Origin: Minisyncoccota bacterium
GTDB lineage: Bacteria; Patescibacteriota; Minisyncoccia; JAHIHE01; JAGLIN01
Assembly (NCBI GenBank): GCA_023142995.1
Contig: JAGLIM010000018.1
Location: 1-39,922 of the forward strand
Direction: 5' to 3'
DNA length: 39,922 nucleotides
Part shown: positions 8,130-16,415 of the stretch, one piece after another
Position numbering within the stretch: the stretch's first letter is position 1
Layout of the letters: every line of letters starts with the position of its first letter
Position numbers and translations under genes: made by a program
Notes under the pieces: generated by a model
The model's database searches: none
Told to the model about the DNA's origin: nothing
What the model saw: the letters and a program-made list of their open reading frames with translations, nothing else

Positions 8130-9635
8130 TTATCTCTTTATTAAAACTTTTATTGCTTTTCTTATTCTCTTCCTTATCAGAATGAAAATGGCTAATATAA
8201 AAACAACTATCAAAAACAGTTTCCATGGGAATATCCAAAATTCAATTTCTTCTTCTGTGGTTACATCCTCTATATTAAGCGTTAACAAAGCACGATATTT
8301 CCCAAAAAATAGATTTTTTGAAATAATATTTGATAGTGGACTCGGCAATTTTTGAACTATTTTTGGAATTTCTGGACTAATATCCACTGGAATCTGGCGA
8401 GTTTTTCCTGGCAAGATCGTTGTTTTTTTAATCTCTGTTTCTCCTATTATCTTCCCACTATTTGATAGAACCACCAACTTTCCAAAAGGTTTGATATGAT
8501 AAGTATCATTATTTTTAATATGCAAATTAAATTGAAGCTCGCCTGCTTTGACAACAGAAAAAGTCTTTATTGTCTCAGCATAAGCTGTAGAGAATAGACC
8601 AGTAATATTGATCACAGAATCTTCAATTCTTTTGAGATGAAACTTTTCTGGAATGCTAAACTCGCTGATAGTCAAAAAATTGTTATCTATTGGCTTCTTT
8701 CTATCGCCGATAGAGATTAGAAGTAGTGTTCCTATCTTCTGCACAACACTAACACCACTTTCATCCTGATGAAGATCTCCAGAAGAAAAAACTTTTGGTT
8801 CAAAGAAAATTACCGTATAGTATCCTCCATCTTCTGCATTTTCTGGAACAGAGATAGTAAATTTAGTATTTACGGTTTCTTCTGGATCCAAAATAAAATT
8901 CGGTTTTTCAATTTCTATCCATTTGCGCGAATTAAATAAAATATCATCTTCTTGGTCAGACTGAAAATCATCATAAAAAACCGCTGTCCCAGAAATCTCT
9001 TCCGCGTCAAAATTTGAAACTACCGCCTCCATCGGCATAGCCATTCCTCCTTTATTATATATTTTTATTTTTCCATTATAAACCTCACCTTTTTCAAATT
9101 GTAATTCAAATATCTCCGGAGAGATCATTAACCTAACTTGGTCATTGGCTTTCGTTGAAATAGGAGATAGTAATCCTATACTTATGAAATAGAAGCAGAT
9201 CAACGCGGATATCAACGCGGATTTATGCAGAGATACTTCTCTTGCTTTGTCGTAGATTCTTCGTTTGATTTCTAATTTTTTTGATCCGAAATTTATTAGA
9301 AAACCTAATTTATAATTAGAGGCTTTTAGATAGCGCCAAAATTGTTTATCATCTTCTTTTGTAATAAAAGGCTTTACTTTTAATTCAATTAAAATCTTTT
9401 CATCAACAATAATATCAGGAATGTATGTTCCTATCTTTTCACCACGATGCATAATATTAATTCGCTTTTGATTTTCAATATTTAATCCTTTGTGTTTTAA
9501 CTCAGAAACCAAAGCTTTATTTATAATAATTTCTTTAAAAGCTCCTCCAAATTTTTTATATAAGTCAAAACAAGCTCCCCTAATACTATAGGATTCTTTT
9601 TCATACAATAAATTTTCTCCGTTTTCCGTTGCCAT
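8130..9635 (-). CDS. Chimera: GxxExxY PDDEXK-like protein fused to a DUF916-like surface anchor
   Basis: 501 residues of two unrelated parts in one frame. Residues 1-133 are a GxxExxY-family protein (YSIRGACFDLYKKFG, then PDIIVDEKILIELK with PD...ExK nuclease-type residues, then KLGFLINFG). The name motif itself is degenerate (AFKEIII). Residues ~136-160 are a hydrophobic signal-like stretch partly encoded by two copies of a 12-bp repeat. The rest is a DUF916-like protein homologous to 5810-6760: MISPEIFELQFEKGE, RKWIEI, VPENAEDGGYY, a pre-membrane FWIFPWK and a C-terminal helix with a basic tail. The likely history is insertion of a mobile GxxExxY element over the original start and signal peptide. 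Whether the anchor is now made from an internal TTG is unknown. Confidence 0.8.
   Translation of the reverse strand: MATENGENLLYEKESYSIRGACFDLYKKFGGAFKEIIINKALVSELKHKGLNIENQKRINIMHRGEKIGTYIPDIIVDEKILIELKVKPFITKEDDKQFWRYLKASNYKLGFLINFGSKKLEIKRRIYDKAREVSLHKSALISALICFYFISIGLLSPISTKANDQVRLMISPEIFELQFEKGEVYNGKIKIYNKGGMAMPMEAVVSNFDAEEISGTAVFYDDFQSDQEDDILFNSRKWIEIEKPNFILDPEETVNTKFTISVPENAEDGGYYTVIFFEPKVFSSGDLHQDESGVSVVQKIGTLLLISIGDRKKPIDNNFLTISEFSIPEKFHLKRIEDSVINITGLFSTAYAETIKTFSVVKAGELQFNLHIKNNDTYHIKPFGKLVVLSNSGKIIGETEIKKTTILPGKTRQIPVDISPEIPKIVQKLPSPLSNIISKNLFFGKYRALLTLNIEDVTTEEEIEFWIFPWKLFLIVVFILAIFILIRKRIRKAIKVLIKR
9195..9230. repeat. Inner flank of GxxExxY element: ATCAACGCGGAT tandem
   Basis: Two exact tandem copies of ATCAACGCGGAT (9199-9210 and 9211-9222), followed by ATTTATGCAG. 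The outer flank at 9644-9712 carries the same words in the opposite orientation (CCGCGTTTATCCGC, CCGCGTCAATCCGC), so the GxxExxY segment is bracketed by inverted repeat clusters. From memory, GxxExxY genes in other genomes are often accompanied by CGCGGAT-type repeats. Confidence 0.75.
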
Positions 9636-9643
9636 AATATTTT

Positions 9644-9712
9644 CCGCGTTTATCTACATATTAACCCGCGTCAATCCGCTTCTACCTATATCCTCCGCGT
9701 TTATCCGCTTCT
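9644..9712. repeat. Outer flank of GxxExxY element: CCGCGTTTATCCGC cluster
   Basis: Three related words occur at 9644-9654 (CCGCGTTTATC), 9666-9679 (CCGCGTCAATCCGC) and 9695-9708 (CCGCGTTTATCCGC). They fill the gap between the giant adhesin stop codon (9718) and the GxxExxY start (9635), and are inverted relative to the cluster at 9195-9230. They mark the probable upstream end of the inserted element. Confidence 0.75.
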
Positions 9713-9717
9713 ATTTA

Positions 9718-12700
9718 TTAATATTCCGCCGTAATGACGTAGACAATCGTTGTAGAATAAGCTCCTGGTCGTTGAGTATCTAAGGCTGAAATTCTATAAG
9801 TTATATCATAATCTTCTCCACTAATAGGACCACCATAATCCATAACCCTGATTGGGCTTGAAGAATCTTCAGAGAATCCAGCAAATGCCGTTCCGTTATT
9901 ATAACGATTAGCACTTTCAACATCAGCATCGCTAGATGTAAAACCAAATCCACATTGACCGCTACCAATACAAGTCCCTCCCCAAGCAGTAGGAGTAGTA
10001 TAATTTCCAGGCCAGTTGATAATATTAACTGCTGGAAAATCATTATGCGTCATTTTTTTCGTTTCCCATGCCGTAACTATATATCCATTAGTTGCAGAAG
10101 TAGAAACAGTTATTTTGGTCTTGGTTGCAGCAGTATTGGTAAAACTGTTTCCAGAATTCAAATTTGCAAAAGTAATGTCCGTTCCTGAAATTGCCACATC
10201 AAGACCAACAATCATTCCAACATACCATGAACCTTGGGTTGGCGGATTATTTACTCCGTCATATTCTTTTGATCCATTGATCGTTCCAGCAGAGGATCTA
10301 TACCATCCAACTCCTATCGTATCGTCATCAGTAGCATCGTCTGAACAAGCACTTGTTGTACCAGCCAAACAAGAAGTTAAATAGTTCTCTCCATAATCAT
10401 CATAATAATTATACTGTCCATAACTTGATTGCCAAGCTACATCTAAATTATACTTGTATAGAGTACATCCCGCTCCAGGACAAGTAGCGCTGACTGTCAT
10501 ACTATATTCTCTAACTCTAATCGCACCAGTATTTGTTATTTGAGCATTAATACCATTACTTGGGCCATTACAAGCAGCACCTGTTCCTGTTGTTTGAGAA
10601 GCAGCTGAAGCACCCCAACCACTATTATATCTCCAGACCATTAGTGCTGAATTGGCCTCAGAAATTGTGATATCACTGCATCCTGTATCAATATTTATTA
10701 GTGTATCAGCAGCGTTAACTGTATGAACACCAGCATACCAATCAACGTTTAATATTCCTCCTGTCACAGAAACTGGTCCTGTTTTGGCATTAAAATATGT
10801 CAGAGTTCCAGCTTGAACAGTGGTTTGATTTGGAAGAGCTACAGCTCCATCCTGATATAACCAACTGCCAGAACCATTGAAAGTAATATTATAAAAAGCG
10901 TCTCCACCATCAGCAATTGTGTGAGAACCAGACCCGTCAAAAGTCGCCGTTCCAGAGTTATTATTAAAGGTTCCTGAATTAGAAAAGTTTCCAGCCAAAG
11001 TAAAAGAAGCTGCTGCTGTACCAATTGGAGAAGTAAAAGTACCAGTATTATTAATGGTTAAGTTTCCATCGATATTCAAAGTGGCAGTAGCAAGATCAGA
11101 ATTAGTAAAAGTTGCACCAGCAGAAACAATAGCATTGCCAATAATACTAATATTTGGATCATTTGTCACTGCACTAACCGTCACTGCGTCAGACCCATTA
11201 CCAACAGTAAAATTGCCACTAGTAGTAACAGTTTGAGAAGCAGCTGTTCCCAAGGTATAAGTTGGAGAACCTGCAGTCGGTGCCAGTTCTAAATGATAAT
11301 ATGTTTCTTCTTCAATCTCTGTAGCCGAAGTTCCAGTGAATTTAACTGTGGAGCTTGTACCTTCTCCAAGTCCGGAAGCATTATTGACAATAAATGGCCT
11401 GGAACCAGCTGTTCCTGATCCGGAAATTGTCAGCGTATATCCGGAAGAAGCTAATCCCAAAATATCATCAGCTCCAACTGTTATGCTAGTAGCTTGAACT
11501 GAAGAAATCAGATTGACTGTCTTTGTCGTACCATCGATCACAACAGTTCCCAGGTCATCAATCGTCGCCGCATTATTCCAGGTCACCGGCGTAGTGGTTC
11601 CATCGAAAGTAAATGTTCCAGATCCACTGGTAAAGTTTCCACTGGCTCCAATTGAAAGGTTGCCTTCTAGAGTAATATTATTAGCACCCTGTCCCAGTGT
11701 TCCATAGTCAATAGTTAAATTACCATCCACATCCAAAGCGGAACCCAAATCCCAGGTTGCAGTGCCACTCCCAGTGCCCAAAACTAAATTATTAAAGGTG
11801 GCAGTTGAGGCACCAGTAGAATTAATTGCCTTTGTATCACTGGTAGCATCAAAAGTAACTGTTGAAGTGGCAGCAGTGAATGTTCCAGAATTTACCCAGC
11901 TTCCGGAAACAGTAATAGATTCCGAACCAGTGGCAGTATAAATTCCCGGTATTTTTATGTCATCTACCGTAACATTTCCTCCAGGAGTAAAAGTATCTCC
12001 GCCCAAAATATAAAGTTCATGACCATCATTAACAGTAAGTAGATCCGGAGTACTATCGTCAGCAGTGAATTGTATATCATTATCGTTGACAAAATCGAAG
12101 CTATTCAGATTATCAATCGTCATCGGACCTCCGTCCTCGTGTCGAATGATTACATGGTTTTGATAGAGATCAGCAGTAATACCAGATGTTGTATCTGCTG
12201 CTTTGGTAACTGTGGTGGCATAGACCGAACCGCTTCCGTTCTCGTTGACAAAGATTGTTACTACATCACTGGCGTTACTGATAGTTACATTAGCGATACT
12301 GAAAGCTCCGGTATTTGCAACACATTCAGCAGTGTAGGACCCTGCACCATTTACTCGAGCATCAATAGTTAGATTACCAGTGGTTGAACAAAGATAAGCG
12401 GTAGAACCTTCATCAGAATAGATAAAGCCGTCGATAGTGATACCAGAACTTGAATCATCCCATTGTAACATTCCAGGATCAGCTTCATTCACTCCATCAT
12501 CACCATCATTGGCTTCACCATCAAACGCTCCGGTGGAAGTATCAAAATCCCAATGACCAGTATCATTTGCTCCGGTACGATTGACATTGAATTCTGCCCC
12601 AGTTCCAGTGTTATCAAAATTCACTCCAGTAATAGTCTTACTTCCTGAACCGATTACAGTTGAAGCTACTGTAATAAAAGCATCTGCTGTCCCAGCCGTA

Positions 12701-15700
12701 CCCACCAAATTGTCAAAATCAGTGTTATCCAGACTAGTCACAGTTGATCCTCCTTGAATGTCAATTCCCAAGGCGCCGTCCAGATAGTCAAAGTCAGTAT
12801 GTTGAAAATCGATGGTTCCACCACTCAAACAAGATATTTCATAACCATTGGAAGTGCCTTGACGAGAAATTGTAGTTCGGTTTCCAGAAACTCCAACAGC
12901 AGCCAAAGTGTCACCAGAGTCAACCGTAACTTTCGCTGCCGGATCAATTCGCACATCCACTTGCCGAGCACTGGCTGCATTATCAAAATCGTTGGCGTAA
13001 CTCCAATAATCATTAGTATTTACGTGATAATCGCCCCAGATATACAAGTCTCCGGCAACATTAGCATGATCCTGAGAATAAAGTGAACCGGAAGCATCAA
13101 CTGTATAGGCAGTAGCCGCCGAAGATTCCCACATTCTAATGTCAGTATTGGCACCAATCTGAAGAGTGGCATAGGCTTCAGCATTTTGGGCTTTACTTCC
13201 CACCGTATAAGCTGTGCCTGAGTTTAAATATAACGTAGCCGAGGTCCAAGTGGTATTAGAAGTCTCCGCATCAGCAATACTGTAAGTTCCTTGTACCTCG
13301 GTTGTCACAGAATTAACTGTGAATCCAGAAGCAGCTGTGTCGGTGATGGTGAAATTGTGAGTGGCCGTCAAATTGTTGGTTTGGATGGTCCAGCCACCGT
13401 CACTGTTGTTAAATTGAATATCATAAAAATCTTTAGTTGAGCCTGTTCCACCACTGTCAATCGTTTCTCCAGTATCACCTGAATCAAATAACACTAATCC
13501 CGATCGGGCAGTAAATTCATCAGCATTTGACCAGGAACCGCCAACAGTAATTTGATTATTCTCTCCAGAAACCGTATCCAATGCTCCATTGGTAATTGTC
13601 ACATCATTATCTACATCTAAAGGGTCTTGAACCTGTATGATAATTCCAGTTCCTCCATCAATAACAAGATTATAGAGAGAGAAAGCGCCATCAGTAATCA
13701 AAGTGTTAGTACCTGCGCCATCATCAAACTCAACTGTTGACTCGTCCTGAACAAAAGTAGCTGTGGAACTGAGATTAAAATCATTTGCCGTATTCATATA
13801 CGTTGCATCAGTATCGTTACCAGAGCACTTTCCATCTCCCGAAGCAGAAGTATCTAAAACTCCACTAATTTGAATTCCTCCATTACCAGCATCTAGATCG
13901 TACCGACATGTATAAAGACCATCACCAGCACTAACTGTTATAGTATTAGCAGACATATCACTTGTAAGTATGGTATCAGCTGGAGATTGGCCTATTACTA
14001 CCTCGCCCAATGTAACACCAGCGACTGCATAAAATATTGTTGGGTTATCATTCAAAACAAAATCTGCAGTCAAACTAGGTGTTATACTCCCACCATTAAT
14101 TTTAAAATTTCCAGTTCCAATATCATCACCAAAGATCATAGTCGGATTGTTTGTGTTCAAATCCAACGCCCCATCTGTTAAGGTAAAATCCGCATTAACT
14201 GTCATATTCACCGTAGGTCTAAAAGTGGCGCTACCACCGGCATCGTTAAATACAACTGAATTAAACGCAGAAGCACCAGGATTAATTATTGGCGTTCCGG
14301 TAGTAGCGGAAAATGTAACCGTGCCGGTTCCCGCAGCAAAAGAGCCTGAGTTAACCCAATTGCCACCAACATCTATTGAATTATTATTTGAGTCAAGTGT
14401 AGCAGAGCTATCTATGGTTACATTATCTACAATTAACGAATCTTGAATGTCAATATGGGTACTCGCAGTAGAAATTTGAATATTCCCCAAATCATTACCG
14501 CTAGAAGTTAAATTTTGCGTCGTACCACTATTAAATACCATCGTAGATCCCGATACTTTACCAAAGTTACCGCTTGCGCCTATACTTAATGCTCCTGTGA
14601 TATTGACATTATTAGTACCATTCTGTGTTAAAGTACCGTAATCTATTGAAAGATTACCACTTATATCTAATGTAGAACCAAGCGTCCAGTTTGCAGTACC
14701 TGACCCTAAACCAAAAGTAAGTGCATTAAAACCAGCAACTGTAGCTCCTGTAGAATCTATTGATTCTGTACCTGAAATAGCATCAAAAGTTACTGTTGAG
14801 CTAGCGGCAGTAAAGGTACCAGAGTTAACCCAACTTCCGGAAACAGTGATTGATTCCGAACCAGTAGCTGTATAAGTACCAACTATCTTAATATCATCCA
14901 CCGTAACATTACCGCCTGGAGTGAAAGTGTCTCCTGTCAAGACATAAAATTCTTGGCCATCATCAACGACCAAAGTGTCAGGAGTACCACTAGTAGCAGT
15001 AAAAAAAACATTCTCATTATTGCCTTTATCATAATTATCCATATCATCAATAGTAAGTACCCCACCATTATCATGTCTAGCAATTACATGGTTTGTGTAA
15101 AGATCAAGACCAGTTAAATTATTTCCGTCAGATTCCGTTACTGTCACTGCTTTTTCCGATTCGCCATCAATATAGACAGTAACAATATCTCCGGCACTAG
15201 CACTTACTCCAGTGAAAGAAAATGATCCATTAGACGGGCTATTAGAGCACTCTACCGTATCTGCACCAGTTCCATTGACTTTTAACGAAACCGTCCGACT
15301 AGTAGTACAGTCTAAACCAGTCGTTCCCTCGTTAGTAAAAATACGACCAGAAAAATCAGGAGAAACTGCAACAGGAGCATTTACTACACAGCCGAGAGTG
15401 GAACTAACATCAGCAGTGGCAATTAGATGATTAGCAGTAGCAATTGTTTCACTTGTTGTTGTTGCAGCGTCTCTTATTGTCACAGTACCTGACATAGGCG
15501 ACAAAGGTGTTGTGCTAACTTCTGTCCAACCGGTAGCAGCACTAGAAAAAGGCTCTACATTAACACCACAAAAGACAACCACCCTTCCATCTGCTGTGCT
15601 TGTACTCCATGAAGGTGTAGGAACATTAGTAGAAGCAGGATCAGCACCACCTATTCCCGAAACTGAATCAATTGGATTAGAAGAATCAAATTCTCCTGCT

Positions 15701-16212
15701 GGAACTTTAATAACCTTACCAATCCACTCTTCATCCTTATAAATTGTCCACATTTGTGTTCCCGCACTTCTTGCCTCGGTTCCCACAAACCACATACCTG
15801 CAACTCCAGGACTATCTCTATGACCAGAGTCTCCCGAACCAATGATTGTTCTTGTTTCTCCATTAGGTCCAGTAGTTGCAGGTGTAATAGCGTCATCATC
15901 ATCACACGTCATAAACATAATTATTAGATCTCCTGCTACATAAGCCGAATAGCCGATATAAGGCTCTCCTGTCGTTGCACCACTTGAGCTTGTAACATCC
16001 CCCGCTTCAATCACCGGCGCGTCCGACGCAATCTGCCATTGGCGAATTTCTTCAAAAACCAATTTGGGTTCGTTCCCTATTGTTTTGTCTGTATTATATT
16101 TATTTACAGCCAACACAAAACCTCCAGCAATTGCTAGAATAGAGAAGATTATGATTAGTTTTTTAATGCGAGAACTGGTTTGCAACCAGTTCTTTTTGTT
16201 TTGAAGATTCAT
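9718..16212 (-). CDS. Giant beta-helical adhesin-like surface protein
   Basis: 2,164 residues. A basic N-terminus and one hydrophobic helix at about 18-40 act as signal or anchor. The region after it starts FEEIRQWQIASDAP. The bulk is Gly/Ser/Thr/Asn-rich, with repeated units of the kind GSWVNSGTFTA, STVTFDA, NLSIDYGTL and LSIGASGNF, typical of right-handed beta-helix adhesins. A block of about 180 residues is duplicated (near residues 370-550 and 1345-1530). The last ~130 residues form a domain ending GAYSTTIVYVITAEY, homologous to the C-terminus of the 6812-7918 product. No C-terminal membrane helix is present. The DUF916-like anchor gene follows directly, suggesting non-covalent retention. 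It is very long for an apparently small-genome organism and is probably used for host or surface contact. Confidence 0.85.
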   Translation of the reverse strand: MNLQNKKNWLQTSSRIKKLIIIFSILAIAGGFVLAVNKYNTDKTIGNEPKLVFEEIRQWQIASDAPVIEAGDVTSSSGATTGEPYIGYSAYVAGDLIIMFMTCDDDDAITPATTGPNGETRTIIGSGDSGHRDSPGVAGMWFVGTEARSAGTQMWTIYKDEEWIGKVIKVPAGEFDSSNPIDSVSGIGGADPASTNVPTPSWSTSTADGRVVVFCGVNVEPFSSAATGWTEVSTTPLSPMSGTVTIRDAATTTSETIATANHLIATADVSSTLGCVVNAPVAVSPDFSGRIFTNEGTTGLDCTTSRTVSLKVNGTGADTVECSNSPSNGSFSFTGVSASAGDIVTVYIDGESEKAVTVTESDGNNLTGLDLYTNHVIARHDNGGVLTIDDMDNYDKGNNENVFFTATSGTPDTLVVDDGQEFYVLTGDTFTPGGNVTVDDIKIVGTYTATGSESITVSGSWVNSGTFTAASSTVTFDAISGTESIDSTGATVAGFNALTFGLGSGTANWTLGSTLDISGNLSIDYGTLTQNGTNNVNITGALSIGASGNFGKVSGSTMVFNSGTTQNLTSSGNDLGNIQISTASTHIDIQDSLIVDNVTIDSSATLDSNNNSIDVGGNWVNSGSFAAGTGTVTFSATTGTPIINPGASAFNSVVFNDAGGSATFRPTVNMTVNADFTLTDGALDLNTNNPTMIFGDDIGTGNFKINGGSITPSLTADFVLNDNPTIFYAVAGVTLGEVVIGQSPADTILTSDMSANTITVSAGDGLYTCRYDLDAGNGGIQISGVLDTSASGDGKCSGNDTDATYMNTANDFNLSSTATFVQDESTVEFDDGAGTNTLITDGAFSLYNLVIDGGTGIIIQVQDPLDVDNDVTITNGALDTVSGENNQITVGGSWSNADEFTARSGLVLFDSGDTGETIDSGGTGSTKDFYDIQFNNSDGGWTIQTNNLTATHNFTITDTAASGFTVNSVTTEVQGTYSIADAETSNTTWTSATLYLNSGTAYTVGSKAQNAEAYATLQIGANTDIRMWESSAATAYTVDASGSLYSQDHANVAGDLYIWGDYHVNTNDYWSYANDFDNAASARQVDVRIDPAAKVTVDSGDTLAAVGVSGNRTTISRQGTSNGYEISCLSGGTIDFQHTDFDYLDGALGIDIQGGSTVTSLDNTDFDNLVGTAGTADAFITVASTVIGSGSKTITGVNFDNTGTGAEFNVNRTGANDTGHWDFDTSTGAFDGEANDGDDGVNEADPGMLQWDDSSSGITIDGFIYSDEGSTAYLCSTTGNLTIDARVNGAGSYTAECVANTGAFSIANVTISNASDVVTIFVNENGSGSVYATTVTKAADTTSGITADLYQNHVIIRHEDGGPMTIDNLNSFDFVNDNDIQFTADDSTPDLLTVNDGHELYILGGDTFTPGGNVTVDDIKIPGIYTATGSESITVSGSWVNSGTFTAATSTVTFDATSDTKAINSTGASTATFNNLVLGTGSGTATWDLGSALDVDGNLTIDYGTLGQGANNITLEGNLSIGASGNFTSGSGTFTFDGTTTPVTWNNAATIDDLGTVVIDGTTKTVNLISSVQATSITVGADDILGLASSGYTLTISGSGTAGSRPFIVNNASGLGEGTSSTVKFTGTSATEIEEETYYHLELAPTAGSPTYTLGTAASQTVTTSGNFTVGNGSDAVTVSAVTNDPNISIIGNAIVSAGATFTNSDLATATLNIDGNLTINNTGTFTSPIGTAAASFTLAGNFSNSGTFNNNSGTATFDGSGSHTIADGGDAFYNITFNGSGSWLYQDGAVALPNQTTVQAGTLTYFNAKTGPVSVTGGILNVDWYAGVHTVNAADTLINIDTGCSDITISEANSALMVWRYNSGWGASAASQTTGTGAACNGPSNGINAQITNTGAIRVREYSMTVSATCPGAGCTLYKYNLDVAWQSSYGQYNYYDDYGENYLTSCLAGTTSACSDDATDDDTIGVGWYRSSAGTINGSKEYDGVNNPPTQGSWYVGMIVGLDVAISGTDITFANLNSGNSFTNTAATKTKITVSTSATNGYIVTAWETKKMTHNDFPAVNIINWPGNYTTPTAWGGTCIGSGQCGFGFTSSDADVESANRYNNGTAFAGFSEDSSSPIRVMDYGGPISGEDYDITYRISALDTQRPGAYSTTIVYVITAEY
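11630..12172 (-). repeat. Internal duplication of the giant adhesin, C-terminal copy
   Basis: About 540 bases encoding LYQNHVIIRHEDGG through GDTFTPGGNVTVDDIKI, TATGSESITVSGSW and LSIGASGNF. The block at 14565-15105 encodes the same order of motifs, and stretches of the DNA still match closely. The two copies are about 2.9 kb apart. Boundaries are approximate. Confidence 0.75.
14565..15105 (-). repeat. Internal duplication of the giant adhesin, N-terminal copy
   Basis: Encodes LYTNHVIARHDNGG, GDTFTPGGNVTVDDIKI, TATGSESITVSGSWVNSG and LSIGASGNF, matching the block at 11630-12172. The duplication suggests that the adhesin lengthened by in-frame module copying. Boundaries are approximate. Confidence 0.75.
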
Positions 16213-16289
16213 AAATATTAAAAATCCAAATTATTTGGGTTACAGTAAAAATGTTGTTTGTATGTTTTTTATGTTTATGAGAAATATCT

Positions 16290-16320
16290 GGTTCAGGTCA
16301 AAGACACTGAACCAACAATT
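16290..16320 (+). repeat. REP-like stem-loop, copy A (intergenic)
   Basis: Perfect 7-bp stem GGTTCAG (16290-16296) and CTGAACC (16307-16313) around a 10-base loop GTCAAAGACA, with tail AACAATT. It is nearly identical to the in-frame copy at 20465-20488 (loop ATCAGAGACA). It lies in the 203-base gap upstream of the giant adhesin. Confidence 0.85.
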
Positions 16321-16378
16321 AGAAACTGTGATCAATTTATTTCAAGAAGTAAATTTCCAAACAATTTTAGAAACTTGC

Positions 16379-16408
16379 TTCTTGGGGTTTTCATGAAAAC
16401 CCCAAGAA
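16379..16408. repeat. 30-bp perfect palindrome after the LamG protein gene
   Basis: The arms at 16379-16393 and 16394-16408 are exactly complementary (core CTTGGGGTTTTCA / TGAAAACCCCAAG). It sits 8 bases beyond the stop of 16416-18320 and could fold into a strong hairpin at the transcript end. No T-run follows on the minus strand, so it is not a standard intrinsic terminator and may be another palindromic repeat. Confidence 0.8.
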
Positions 16409-16415
16409 AATATTT

